DNA of 64,000 nucleotides from Dietzia sp. NCCP-2495 (GTDB lineage Bacteria; Actinomycetota; Actinomycetes; Mycobacteriales; Mycobacteriaceae), in assembly GCF_026011735.1 (NCBI RefSeq), contig NZ_BRVN01000005.1:117951-181950 (forward strand), in the 5' to 3' direction. Both the position numbers and the translations under genes were made by a program. Under the pieces are notes generated by a model. It made no database searches and had not been told where the DNA came from. It saw only the letters and a list, made by a program, of their open reading frames with translations. The stretch's first letter is position 1. The number at the start of each line of letters is the position of its first letter. Of this stretch, positions 41,815 through 50,664 are shown piece by piece.

Positions 41815-43653
41815 ATGGCCTTCACCCTCCCCGAGTCGAACATCCCCCTCGACATCGACTTCGACCCCGACTACCTCCGCGAGCGCTTCGAGGCCGACAA
41901 GCAGGCACGGCTGCGCAAGGACACCCTCGACCAGTTCCAGAACCTCGACGACGTGCTCGAGATCGCCGACCACGACCCCTTCAGCGAGCCGATCACGCGC
42001 GAACCCGTCACCGAAGAACTCGACGTCCTGGTCCTGGGCGGCGGCTTCGGAGGGCTCACGGCCGGCGCCTACCTCACCATGAACGGAGTGACGAACTTCC
42101 GCATCGTCGAGTACGGCGGCGACTACGGCGGCACCTGGTACTGGAACCGGTACCCCGGCGTCCAGTGCGACATCGAATCGCACATCTACATGCCGCTTCT
42201 CGAGGAGACCGGCTACGTCCCCAGCCAGCGCTACGCCGACGGGTCCGAGATCTTCGAACACGCCCAGCGCATCGGTCGCCACTACGACCTTTACGACAAG
42301 ACCTACTTCCAGACCCGCGCCACCCACGCCCAGTGGGACGAGGCCGAGCAGCGCTGGGAGGTCACCACCGACCGCGGCGACCGCTTCGTCACCAAGTTCT
42401 TCATGCGCTGCAACGGAGCCCTGACCAAGCCCGTCCTGCCCAAGGTGCCCGGAATCGGTGACTTCGAGGGAAAGATCTTCCACAGCAGCCGGTGGGACTA
42501 CGACTACACCGGCGGCTCGGCGGCCGGGAACATGGAGAACCTCCGCGACAAGCGCGTGGCCGTGGTGGGCACCGGCGCCACCGGAATCCAGATGGTGCCG
42601 TACGTCGCCGAAGACGCCGAGCACCTGGTGGTGGTACAGCGCACGCCGAGCGTGGTGCAGCCGCGCAACAACCGCAAGACCGATCCCGCCTGGGCGGCGT
42701 CCCTGAAGCCCGGCTGGCAGTACGAGCGGCACGACAACTTCAACGGCATCATCAGCGGCCACGAGGTGGAGGGGAACCACGTCGACGACGGGTGGACCCA
42801 TCTCTTCCCCGAGCTCACCGGTCAGCACCTCGTCGACACCCCCGTCGGTGAGCTGCCCGCCGGCGACCAGGCAGTTGTGGCCGAGATCGCGGACATGAAG
42901 CTGCTCATGGGCGCCCACGCCCGCGTCGACTCCATCGTCCGCGACCCCGCCGTGGCCGAGGGACTCAAGCCCTGGTTCGGCTACATGTGCAAGCGGCCCT
43001 GTTTCAACGACGAGTACCTGGACACCTTCAACCGGGACAACGTCACCCTCGCCGCGTCACCCACCGGCATCGACGGGATCACCGCCACGGGCATCGTAGT
43101 GGACGGAGTCGAGCACGAGGTCGACTGCATCATCTTCGCCACCGGGTTCGAGACCGGCTCGGGTCCGGCCGGCATCTACGGCTACGACGTGATCGGCCGC
43201 GACGGCCAGTCCATGCAGGAGTACTTCTCCGACGGCGCGAAGACCTTCCACGGGTTCTTCACCCACGGCTTCCCCAACTTCGTGGAGCTGGGCATGACGC
43301 AGACGGCGTATTACGTCAACTTCGTCTACATGCTCGACCGCAAGGCCCGGCACTCCGCGCGCATCATCAAGCACCTGCTGGACAACGACCTGGGCACCTT
43401 CGAACCGACCCTTCAGGCCCAGACCGAGTGGGTGCGGAAGGTCCGCGAGTCCAACGAGCCCCGCATGGCCTACTGGGGAGCCTGCACCCCCGGCTACTAC
43501 AACGGCCAGGGAGATGTCTCCAAGGCAGTGTTCATGGACGTCTACAACTCCTCCGAGATCGACTTCTGGAACATGATCGAGGACTGGTGGCACGCCGGGA
43601 CCTTCGACGGGCTGATCATGGAGCCGTCGACGACGGCCGTGCCGGTGGCGTAG
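41815..43653 (+). CDS. Baeyer-Villiger-type flavin monooxygenase
   Basis: This 612-residue FAD/NADPH enzyme inserts one oxygen atom beside a ketone to give an ester or lactone. The FAD site is LGGGFGGL (residues 74-81), the Baeyer-Villiger fingerprint FxGxxxHxxxW is complete at residues 217-227 (F217, G219, H223, W227), and the NADPH site is GTGATG (252-257). The N-terminal extension before the FAD domain (about 65 residues) resembles steroid- and cyclododecanone-type enzymes. AAGGA precedes ATG 41815. The neighbouring SDR, acyl-CoA ligase and TetR fit a cyclic alcohol or ketone degradation unit; no esterase is adjacent. Confidence 0.94.
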   Translation: MAFTLPESNIPLDIDFDPDYLRERFEADKQARLRKDTLDQFQNLDDVLEIADHDPFSEPITREPVTEELDVLVLGGGFGGLTAGAYLTMNGVTNFRIVEYGGDYGGTWYWNRYPGVQCDIESHIYMPLLEETGYVPSQRYADGSEIFEHAQRIGRHYDLYDKTYFQTRATHAQWDEAEQRWEVTTDRGDRFVTKFFMRCNGALTKPVLPKVPGIGDFEGKIFHSSRWDYDYTGGSAAGNMENLRDKRVAVVGTGATGIQMVPYVAEDAEHLVVVQRTPSVVQPRNNRKTDPAWAASLKPGWQYERHDNFNGIISGHEVEGNHVDDGWTHLFPELTGQHLVDTPVGELPAGDQAVVAEIADMKLLMGAHARVDSIVRDPAVAEGLKPWFGYMCKRPCFNDEYLDTFNRDNVTLAASPTGIDGITATGIVVDGVEHEVDCIIFATGFETGSGPAGIYGYDVIGRDGQSMQEYFSDGAKTFHGFFTHGFPNFVELGMTQTAYYVNFVYMLDRKARHSARIIKHLLDNDLGTFEPTLQAQTEWVRKVRESNEPRMAYWGACTPGYYNGQGDVSKAVFMDVYNSSEIDFWNMIEDWWHAGTFDGLIMEPSTTAVPVA

Positions 43654-43738
43654 TGCGATTCAGTGGCATGGTGCGGTTCGGTGGCACTGCCGGACGTGGC
43701 GCACATCGTCGGTGGTCAAGGCGCCTAGGGTATGACCC

Positions 43739-44398
43739 ATGAGCACCGGCATCTCGGAATCCGCGTCCGACGTCCAGAGCGGACGTCGGAGGCGGATCCC
43801 GCGCGGTGAAATCCAGAGACAGGCGATTCTCGACGCGTTCGAATCACTATTGGGCGAGATGTCGGCGGTGGAGATCACGGTCAAGGACATCACCGACGCG
43901 GCCGGGATCAAACGGCCCAACTTCTACTTCTACTTCGAGTCGAAAGACGAGATTCTCGCCGAGCTCGTGGGCGAGGCGTGGAAGGCCTGGGACGAGGCGA
44001 TCGGCAGCTACCACCGGCACGCGGGGGAGACCCACGCAGACTATTTCGACCGGCTCTTCCGGGTGTCACACACGGTCTGGGTGCCGCGGGGACGGGCACT
44101 CGTCGCCGGATTCCAGGCGACCGCCTACGACGAGAAGCTGCGTGCCCGATGGGCGGAACTCGACGAAGAACTCTATTCCCAGCTCGCCGACCAGATGACA
44201 CGGGACGCGGAGGCCGGGCTGATCGCGCCGCCGTCCGACGATCACTACAGGCTGGTGGTGACCGTGACCGACATGATCACCTATGCCTTCTACAGAGACC
44301 GCAGGCTCGAGTGCACGCCGGAGGAGTCCGCGCGGATGCTGGACAGCCTCAAGGCCGTGTGGCTGCGAGCGTGGGGAGCCACCGACCCGGCCCACTAG
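43739..44398 (+). CDS. TetR-family regulator
   Basis: This 219-residue regulator has an HTH at about residues 25-70 (EIQRQAILDAFESLLGEM, then VKDITDAAGIKRPNFYFYFESKDEIL), with the FYFYFESK form of the recognition helix turn that is common in regulators of alkane or monooxygenase genes. It lies 85 bases downstream of the monooxygenase on the same strand. It probably binds the palindrome at 41729-41749. No clear ribosome site precedes ATG 43739 apart from AGGG about 10 bases upstream. Confidence 0.9.
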   Translation: MSTGISESASDVQSGRRRRIPRGEIQRQAILDAFESLLGEMSAVEITVKDITDAAGIKRPNFYFYFESKDEILAELVGEAWKAWDEAIGSYHRHAGETHADYFDRLFRVSHTVWVPRGRALVAGFQATAYDEKLRARWAELDEELYSQLADQMTRDAEAGLIAPPSDDHYRLVVTVTDMITYAFYRDRRLECTPEESARMLDSLKAVWLRAWGATDPAH

Positions 44399-44450
44399 CG
44401 AACAGCTGCTGGTAGGCGGCTTCGGCGTGGGTGTCACGGCGTGGGCGCCG

Positions 44451-45248
44451 TCAGGCCAGGTGAACCGGGTCGCCCTCGCTGATCCGGCCGGGTTCGACGA
44501 CACGCAGGTACACGCCGAAGTCCATACCCGTCCGGGCGGCGAGCGCCTTGAGAACCGCGCCGTCGTGGGGGAGCTCCGCCTGGGGAAGGCTGACCATCAC
44601 GCACCGCGGGATACGGACCGTGACCTCGCAGACCACCTCACCGAGCATGAGCCGGCGACCCACCCAGTCGAACTCGGGGAACCCGCCGGGGTCGGACTCC
44701 GGGAACCGGCCGGGTCCGCCGTCCGTGGACACGATGATGTTCTTGCGGAACCGGCGCGGGTCGATCGAGGAGCCCGGAACCGTGCCCTGCACAGATCCCA
44801 GCGCGGTGGTGGTGGCCAGCGAGAGCGGCATCGCGTCGAAGTAGGTGTCGCTCCTCTCGGCCTCGGAGAGGCGGCCACGCCGGTGATGCGCGTGGTTCCC
44901 AGGAGACTGCCGCGGCCACAGCGTCACGCGCCGGCCAGCTGCTGCGGACAGGGCGGCGTCGACGCCGTTGTCGTCGTCGTCGCTCCGCACCGTTCGTCCC
45001 CCTGGCACCGTGATCTCGACCGGCGGCGCCCCGGCTCCGACGGGTTCCGCCAGGTACCGGGCGTGGAACTGCAGCAACGACGTGAGCTTCTTGGCGTTGG
45101 TGATTCGTCCGGTCTCCTCGTCGCGCAGGGCCCACCCACGATCGCCGGGGAATCCCCACCGCTCGGTGACCTCGGTGGAGACCACGCGGTCGCCACGCAT
45201 CGACTTGACCGGGAAGCGCCACAACTCGGAGATCACGCCCACCTGCAT
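44451..45248 (-). CDS. MOSC-domain protein
   Basis: This 265-residue protein has an N-terminal beta-barrel segment (VGVISELWRFPVKSMRGDRV and GFPGDRGWALRDEETGRITNAKKL) and a C-terminal MOSC domain (SIDPRRFRKNIIVST and VRIPRCVMVSLPQ, which carries the conserved cysteine region). MOSC proteins transfer sulfur or reduce substrates with a molybdenum cofactor, as in mARC and YcbX. The usual RCxxxxxDP pattern is altered to RCVMVSLPQ, so whether the cofactor site is kept is uncertain. ATG 45248 was chosen over a frame opening 14 codons earlier. It is divergent from the riboswitch/SMR unit. Confidence 0.87.
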   Translation of the reverse strand: MQVGVISELWRFPVKSMRGDRVVSTEVTERWGFPGDRGWALRDEETGRITNAKKLTSLLQFHARYLAEPVGAGAPPVEITVPGGRTVRSDDDDNGVDAALSAAAGRRVTLWPRQSPGNHAHHRRGRLSEAERSDTYFDAMPLSLATTTALGSVQGTVPGSSIDPRRFRKNIIVSTDGGPGRFPESDPGGFPEFDWVGRRLMLGEVVCEVTVRIPRCVMVSLPQAELPHDGAVLKALAARTGMDFGVYLRVVEPGRISEGDPVHLA

Positions 45249-45321
45249 GGTGACCACTCTGTCATTGCCGCCCACCCCGGCGTGTGACAACCTCGTCCAC
45301 AGGGTCCCGACACGGGGACTT

Positions 45322-45364
45322 CCGGACGAGGGCGGCCGTACCCGGTGTGCGACAAGACGGCGCG
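45322..45364 (+). promoter_or_regulatory. Guanidine-III (ykkC-III) riboswitch
   Basis: The segment begins CCGGACGAGG, continues with CCGTACCCGG and ends GACAAGACGGCGC. These are the conserved blocks, in the right order and spacing, of the small pseudoknotted guanidine-III riboswitch. The P1 pairing CCGG/CCGG and the pseudoknot between GCCGT and ACGGC can form, with one bulged base beyond. The AGGAGG of the SMR gene (45366-45371) follows directly, so guanidine binding would free or block the ribosome site. Confidence 0.87.
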
Positions 45365-45376
45365 CAGGAGGCCGTC

Positions 45377-45691
45377 GTGTCGTGGATCATTCTCGTCTTG
45401 TCCGGTGTGCTGGAGGCCGTGTGGGCCACCGCGCTCGGTCGCTCGGACGGTTTCACCAGGCTCTGGCCGACCGTGGTGTTCGCCGTGGCGCTCGTCGTGA
45501 GCATGGGCGGACTGGCCTACGCCATGCGCGACCTGCCCGTCGGGACCGCGTATGCGGTGTGGGTGGGCATCGGGGCGACGCTGACCGTCGTATACGCCAT
45601 GGCGACCGGGGGTGAGCCGGTGTCGGCGCTCAAGGTCGTGTTCCTGGTGATGATCATCGGCGGCGTGGTGGGGCTCAAGGCGGTCAGTTGA
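45377..45691 (+). CDS. gdx: SMR-family guanidinium exporter (Gdx/SugE type)
   Basis: This 104-residue, four-helix small multidrug resistance protein has the essential glutamate at residue 13 (SGVLEAVWATAL) and the Gdx-type sequence VGTAYAVWVGIGA, which separates guanidinium exporters from EmrE-like drug pumps. GTG 45377 is fixed by AGGAGG six bases upstream. The guanidine-III riboswitch immediately before the ribosome site strongly supports guanidinium as the substrate. It acts as an inserted dual-topology dimer in characterised homologues. It is a single-gene unit convergent with the lipoprotein at 45713. Confidence 0.93.
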   Translation: MSWIILVLSGVLEAVWATALGRSDGFTRLWPTVVFAVALVVSMGGLAYAMRDLPVGTAYAVWVGIGATLTVVYAMATGGEPVSALKVVFLVMIIGGVVGLKAVS

Positions 45692-45712
45692 TCACCTCGT
45701 GCCCGGCTGCCA

Positions 45713-46279
45713 TCACCCTGCGTCGTTGGCGGCGTTCCCGTCCGCGGCGGGGTAACAGGCCGTCTGGCCGCCGTAGGTGAACCCGGCTCCCTCGACGTTG
45801 GCGATGGTGATCGTGTCGCCGCGCTCGTTGGCGATCCGCAGTACGTGGTGAGCGCTGCCTTCCATCGGGACCTCGGAGCCGTCGGTGTAGCCGTGGCCCT
45901 CGATGATCTCGCGGATCCGTGGCCACGCCTGCCCCCACTGGTCGTCGTCCATCACCGTGGTGACGCTCATCTGGGGCGCGTTGTAGACGTACAGGTCCAC
46001 GTCGCACGCGGTGACCGCGCCGCTGGACGGGTTCTGCTGCCACCCGTCCGCGCCGAGCGTCTCCTCGGCCACCGCGCGGACCTCCTCGAGCGTCGCGTCC
46101 AGCTCACGCCTGGGATCGTCGATGGTCATGGCGTCGGTCACGGGGTGCTCCTCGGTGGTCGTCGGGTCCTCGACGATCTGGCTGTCTGTGCATCCGGCCG
46201 CAACGGCCAGGACGCCCGCGCCCAGCGCCGCGGCCAGGACGCGGCGGAGGACGGAGGGGTGGGACGGGCCTTCTCGCAT
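45713..46279 (-). CDS. Putative lipoprotein
   Basis: This 188-residue exported protein has a basic start, a hydrophobic stretch (VLAAALGAGVLAVAAGC) and Cys30 as the probable lipidated residue; the -3 position is alanine, so the lipobox is slightly atypical. The mature part has two more cysteines (in VTACDVDL and QTACYPA) that could form a disulfide, and resembles small actinobacterial lipoproteins of unknown function. GAGGTG precedes ATG 46279. It starts 5 bases after the stop of the DUF1023 hydrolase on the same strand, so the two are probably one operon. Confidence 0.85.
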   Translation of the reverse strand: MREGPSHPSVLRRVLAAALGAGVLAVAAGCTDSQIVEDPTTTEEHPVTDAMTIDDPRRELDATLEEVRAVAEETLGADGWQQNPSSGAVTACDVDLYVYNAPQMSVTTVMDDDQWGQAWPRIREIIEGHGYTDGSEVPMEGSAHHVLRIANERGDTITIANVEGAGFTYGGQTACYPAADGNAANDAG

Positions 46280-46284
46280 GCTGG

Positions 46285-47124
46285 TCACCTCGCCAGGAGG
46301 TCGAGCCGGTCCGCCGCGATGGCGGCGAGGTTGTGCTGGGAGACGGTCTCGTTCTTCGTATAGATGCTGTGTGCGCCGACGTCCTCGCCGTTGATCCGGT
46401 TGTAGTCGGCGCGACCGTAGCGCGTGTCGTGGGCGACCGGCTCGCCGGTCTCGGGGTGGGTCCGCACCACCACGTCGCTGGTCTCCATGGACAACTCCTC
46501 GAGCCCCCACTGCCGCGGCGGATTGCCCAGTCCCGCCTTGGTGGTGCCGACCTCGCCGAAGAACTCGTTGACGAAGTCGCCGTCCTCGGTCATGTGGAAC
46601 GCCCGGCCCTCGTCGATGCCGAGCGCGTCCTTGTCCGGGAGGGGCCGCATGAGGTCCTCGGTCGGGGCGGTCTGCGTCGGATAGGTGGTGGAGGTGTCCG
46701 GGCGGAGCTCGGGGAACCCGGGGCTGCCGTAGAGGGCGAGAGTGTCCACCGGGGACCTCCCGTCGGCGGCGAGCTCCTGCGCGGCGATGCCGGAGGTGGT
46801 CGAGCCGTACGAGTGGCCGAACAGTGAGAGGTTCACGTCGGTCGTGTTGTTGGCCACGGCGATCCCCCGCACGGCGTTCTCGACCTTGGACGACTCCTGC
46901 ATCGCGAGCGTATTGGTCCCCACGCCCAGGATGTCGGCCTTCTGGGGATGCTGGTAGGCGAGGAACGCGATCGTGGCGTGCGACTCGCCGGGAGCGAGCT
47001 CGGTCGCCGCGAGGTTGAGGTTCTGCGCGTCGTTGACTTTGCCGATCACGCTGTCGTGCACGTTGGTGGTGTAGCCCTCGACGGACATCTCACCGTAGGG
47101 GCTCACGCCGCGGCGGACGCGCAC
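46285..47124 (-). CDS. DUF1023-type alpha/beta hydrolase, N-terminally short
   Basis: The frame gives at most 279 residues and covers the hydrolase core: SPYGEMSVEGYTTNVHD, then IAFLAYQHPQKAD and the nucleophile elbow GHSYGS with Ser105, followed by LYGSPGFPEL. DUF1023 proteins of actinobacteria are usually longer, with a helical domain and a VPG strand ahead of this point. Here the start codon region (GTG 47124) reads RVRRGVSPYG with no ribosome site, and only 96 bases separate it from the next gene. It is either a shortened hydrolase or a 5'-truncated pseudogene. The downstream lipoprotein is probably co-transcribed. Confidence 0.75.
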   Translation of the reverse strand: MRVRRGVSPYGEMSVEGYTTNVHDSVIGKVNDAQNLNLAATELAPGESHATIAFLAYQHPQKADILGVGTNTLAMQESSKVENAVRGIAVANNTTDVNLSLFGHSYGSTTSGIAAQELAADGRSPVDTLALYGSPGFPELRPDTSTTYPTQTAPTEDLMRPLPDKDALGIDEGRAFHMTEDGDFVNEFFGEVGTTKAGLGNPPRQWGLEELSMETSDVVVRTHPETGEPVAHDTRYGRADYNRINGEDVGAHSIYTKNETVSQHNLAAIAADRLDLLAR

Positions 47125-47220
47125 TATGGGGCAGGGATGAACGTCATTTCACCTGGGCGGGTGAACGAATGGCTGCGCTGAGCCCTCGACTCTCCCGCCT
47201 GGCCCCACCCGCCCGCCAGC

Positions 47221-48831
47221 TCAGCCCGCAGCGGGGATCGGCGGCGCCGGGGCCTCGGTCACGTCGGTGTGCCCGGTGCGCAGGTACTCCACCACGGCGT
47301 CGTCGACCACGGTGTTGCCCTTGGCCACCTGGCCGTGGTCGCCGCCGGCGACGGTGATCATGTGCGCGCCCATCCGGTCCGCCAGGGCGTGGGCGCCGTG
47401 CAGGGACGTCTGCGGGTCGCCGACGGAGTTGAGCAGCAACGGCCGGGTCTCGAGCGCGTCGCCGCTGAGCTCGACGGGCGTGGTGATCGCGGGCGCGCCG
47501 GCGCAGGCGGCGCCCGAGCTGAACATCAGCCCGGTGGCGTCGAAGATGTCGCCGGTGACGAACTGGGTCCACAGGAACCCGGGGTAGTCGAGCGGCCGCG
47601 GGGCCACCCGGTTCTCGTTGCACAGCACGACCGATTGCATGTTGAGCGCGATCATCGCCTCCTCCGGAAGCTCCGGCATCTGCGGGTCCCCGCCGCCCCC
47701 GGAGATGGGGTGACCGGCGGCCAGGGCCTCGGCCAGCACCGGCCATGCCGCCGACTGTGCCGCGAGTCCGCGGGTGGAGGCGAGCGTCGGGGAGGCCGCC
47801 TGGACGGCGCCGGGGGTCGCCAGTTGCCGGGCGAGCCCCTCGAGCTGCACGCGGGCGGGGCCGGTCAGGGTGGTCCCGGCCATCCACGGCTCGGCGAGGG
47901 CCTGCCACGCCGGCGGCACGTCGCCGACCCGCGCCGGAGGCGGGGCGAGCGTGGCGGTGGTGCCCGTCTCGGCGAGGACCTGCTCGGTCCACCGCTGGTA
48001 CACCTTCAGCGGGGTGTCCCCGAGGCCGTAGACGGCGTCGTTCGCGGCGATCCACTCGAACATCGCGTGGACGCGCTGCTTGTACGGCTCGTTCTGCTGG
48101 AAGAGGACCTCGTTCCACATCCAGTCCGGGTTCGCGGCGGAGTCGAGCACCATCTTGTCGGTGTGCTGCGGGAACAGGGTGGCGTAGGTGGATCCGAGCA
48201 GCGTGCCGTAGGACAGGCCGTGGATAGAGATCCGCTCCTCACCCAGCGCCTGCCGCACCAGCTCCCAGTCGCGGGCGGTGTTCTCGGTGGTGAGGTGCCG
48301 CCAGTCGTCGCCGCTGGCGGCCTCGCATCCGGCGCGGTGGGCGGCGCCGCCGGCGGTGGCGAGGGTGAGAGGGTCGGCGGCCATCGGCTCGCAGAGCAGG
48401 GGACCGGCGTGGGCGAGGCCGCGCGGCTGGACGCCGATGAGGTCCCACTCGTCTCGCAGTGCGTCCGGCCAGGTGAACATGCCGTCGTCGAAGTAGGTGA
48501 GGGAGTCGCCGCCGGGACCACCGGCGTTGCCGAAGAGGGAGCCGCGCCGTGCGCCCGGGTCGCGCGCCGGGAGTTTGGAGACCGTCACATCGATCGTCTC
48601 ACCGCCAGGCTGGGAGTAGTCCTGCGGGACGGTCACGGCCGCGCAGACCGCGCCTGGGGTGGTCACCGTCTCCGGGCACGGGCCCCAGGCGAGGGAGGAG
48701 GCCGGGGCGGGAACCGCCTGTGAGGTAGGTACGGTCGGCGCGGCGACGGAGAGTCCGGGGACGACGACGGCGACGGCCGCGAGCGCGGCGACGAAACGTG
48801 GGGACGTGATTCGGCTTCGACGACTGGGCAT
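47221..48831 (-). CDS. Secreted TAP-like peptidase (alpha/beta hydrolase)
   Basis: This 536-residue exported serine hydrolase has a basic N-terminus plus hydrophobic signal (about residues 10-32), the oxyanion region GNAGGPGGDS (about 101-110), GLSYGT with the nucleophile Ser207, and AGGDHGQ near residue 505 with the catalytic histidine inside the C-terminal TAP-like domain. This is the tripeptidyl aminopeptidase / SlpD-E group common in Streptomyces and relatives. ATG 48831 is the best start because it begins the signal peptide. The cysteines in the mature part probably form disulfides. It is divergent from the ABC exporter at 48944. Confidence 0.92.
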   Translation of the reverse strand: MPSRRSRITSPRFVAALAAVAVVVPGLSVAAPTVPTSQAVPAPASSLAWGPCPETVTTPGAVCAAVTVPQDYSQPGGETIDVTVSKLPARDPGARRGSLFGNAGGPGGDSLTYFDDGMFTWPDALRDEWDLIGVQPRGLAHAGPLLCEPMAADPLTLATAGGAAHRAGCEAASGDDWRHLTTENTARDWELVRQALGEERISIHGLSYGTLLGSTYATLFPQHTDKMVLDSAANPDWMWNEVLFQQNEPYKQRVHAMFEWIAANDAVYGLGDTPLKVYQRWTEQVLAETGTTATLAPPPARVGDVPPAWQALAEPWMAGTTLTGPARVQLEGLARQLATPGAVQAASPTLASTRGLAAQSAAWPVLAEALAAGHPISGGGGDPQMPELPEEAMIALNMQSVVLCNENRVAPRPLDYPGFLWTQFVTGDIFDATGLMFSSGAACAGAPAITTPVELSGDALETRPLLLNSVGDPQTSLHGAHALADRMGAHMITVAGGDHGQVAKGNTVVDDAVVEYLRTGHTDVTEAPAPPIPAAG

Positions 48832-48943
48832 ATGCCAAGCATCCCAGAAGGCCGCGCTGTGAACATGGCCATGACGGATGTCATGGGTGACAACGTGACA
48901 TCTGGCCCTTCGCACGGCGCCCGCGGGCGACGAGGCTGGACTC

Positions 48944-49918
48944 ATGACGACACGCACCAGTCCGGCACCGCGCACCCCTCCGGCAGAGCGCACGCCTCCG
49001 GCACCGCACACCCCTCCGGCACTGGAGTTCCAGGGACTCACCAAGTCGTTCACCGTGCCCGGATCCGGGCCCGTGCCGGCGGTGCGCAACATCGACCTGC
49101 GCATCGAACCCGGAGAGGTAGTGGCGCTGCTGGGCCCCAACGGAGCGGGCAAGACCACGACGCTCGACATCGCTCTGGGTCTGACCGAACCGACCGGCGG
49201 TCAGGCCCGGGTCTTCGGTCAGGCTCCGCGTCGGGCGGTGGCGGACGGGCGGGTGTCGGCGGTGTTGCAGTCCGGCGGTCTGCTGTCGGATCTGACGGTC
49301 GAGGAGACGGTCCGGGCGATCGCCGGGCTGTATGAGAGCACGCTCGGCGTGGGCGAGGTGCTCGACCGGGCGGGCCTGGCGTCGATCGCCGGCCGGCGCG
49401 TGGCCCGGTGCTCGGGCGGTGAGCAGCAGCGCCTGCGTTTCGCGCTGGCACTGCTGCCGGATCCGGACCTGCTCATCCTCGACGAGCCGACCGCCGCGAT
49501 GGACATCGCCACCCGCCGCGAGTTCTGGTCGACGATGCACGCCGAGGCCTCCTCGGGCTCGACAGTCGTGTTCGCGACCCATCACATGGAGGAGGCCGAG
49601 GCGTTCGCGGACCGGATCGTGCTGATGGCGCGCGGCCGGATCGTCGCTGACGGCCCGGTAGCGCGGATCCGCGCGATGGCCTCGGGCAGCACGATCACCG
49701 CCGTGTGGAGCCCCGTCGACGGCGAGCCGGCCCCCGAGGAACTCCCCGGTGTCACGGGCGTGGAACGCACCGCGGCACGGGTGATCCTCACCAGTTCGGA
49801 CAGCGATTCCACCGCCCGCGCCCTGTTCGCCAGGACCGCGGCGCACGACGTCACCATCACCGCGAGGTCGCTCGACGACGCGTTCCTCACCCTCACCGCC
49901 GAGCCGGAGGCCTCCTGA
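48944..49918 (+). CDS. ABC-2 type exporter ATPase
   Basis: This 324-residue ATPase has Walker A GPNGAGKTT near residue 65, signature RCSGGEQQRLRFALAL, Walker B LLILDEPTAAMD and the H-loop FATHHMEEAE. The first 27 residues contain three TPPA units spaced seven or eight residues apart, encoded by three imperfect 24-base repeats. The remaining C-terminal region is a regulatory extension. ATG 48944 is preceded by GAGG. Its stop overlaps the permease ATG by one base. With the permease and the following sensor/regulator pair it forms a four-gene exporter plus two-component unit, the usual arrangement for drug, antibiotic or lipid export. Confidence 0.93.
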   Translation: MTTRTSPAPRTPPAERTPPAPHTPPALEFQGLTKSFTVPGSGPVPAVRNIDLRIEPGEVVALLGPNGAGKTTTLDIALGLTEPTGGQARVFGQAPRRAVADGRVSAVLQSGGLLSDLTVEETVRAIAGLYESTLGVGEVLDRAGLASIAGRRVARCSGGEQQRLRFALALLPDPDLLILDEPTAAMDIATRREFWSTMHAEASSGSTVVFATHHMEEAEAFADRIVLMARGRIVADGPVARIRAMASGSTITAVWSPVDGEPAPEELPGVTGVERTAARVILTSSDSDSTARALFARTAAHDVTITARSLDDAFLTLTAEPEAS

Positions 49919-50664
49919 TGAACACCACCTACTGGGCAATCGACCTGCGCCGTACCGGCCGCGACGTCACCAACATGTTCTTCATCGTGGCCCTGCCCGT
50001 CGTGATGTACCTGGTCTTCGGCAGCGCGCAGTCGTACACGGACGCGCCGGTTCTGCGCGGCAATGTAGGAGCGGTCGTCATGGTGTCGATGGCGGTCTAC
50101 GGCGCGGTCACGGCCACCACGACGATCAGCGGTGGGGCCGCCCTGGAGCGGTTCCAGGGCTGGGGCCGTCAACTCGGGCTCACCCCGTGGAGTAGCGCGG
50201 GGTACGTGACCACCAAGTCCGCGGTGGCCATGACGATCGCGGCGGTGCCCGTGGCCCTGATCGGCCTGGTCGGCGCGCTGACCGGCGCGGAGGCGACGCC
50301 CCTGGCGTGGGTGCTCTCGCTCGGCGCGGCGTGGCTGGGGTCGGCGGTGTTCTCCGCGTACGGGCTGGCGGCGGGGATGGCGTTCCGATCCGAGTCCGCG
50401 CTGGGGGTGGCCGGCGGCAGCCTGGTCCTGCTGGGCTTCGCGGGCAACCTCTTCGTCCCGCTGTCCGGGTTGATGTTGGACCTGGCCCGTTTCACCCCGC
50501 TGTACGGGGTCAACGCGCTGGCGCGGTATCCGCTCACCGGCGGGGTGATCAGCGAGGGGGTGTCGGATCCACTGTGGCTGCCGATCCTCAACGTGGTCGC
50601 GTGGGCCCTCATACTGGGTGGGGTCGCCGCGGTCCTGGTGCGTCGCCGTCGGGGTCGGGTGTGA
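49918..50664 (+). CDS. ABC-2 type exporter permease
   Basis: This 248-residue membrane subunit has six predicted helices. The first segments are TYWAIDLRRTGRDVTNMFFIVALPVVMYLVFG and GAVVMVSMAVYGAVTATTTIS; the ABC-2 motif region AALERFQGWGRQLGLTPWSS follows, and the last helix is WALILGGVAAVLV. It pairs with the ATPase immediately upstream (1-base overlap). The downstream histidine kinase starts 140 bases later, or, if a GTG at 50661 were used, would overlap this stop codon. Confidence 0.93.
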   Translation: MNTTYWAIDLRRTGRDVTNMFFIVALPVVMYLVFGSAQSYTDAPVLRGNVGAVVMVSMAVYGAVTATTTISGGAALERFQGWGRQLGLTPWSSAGYVTTKSAVAMTIAAVPVALIGLVGALTGAEATPLAWVLSLGAAWLGSAVFSAYGLAAGMAFRSESALGVAGGSLVLLGFAGNLFVPLSGLMLDLARFTPLYGVNALARYPLTGGVISEGVSDPLWLPILNVVAWALILGGVAAVLVRRRRGRV

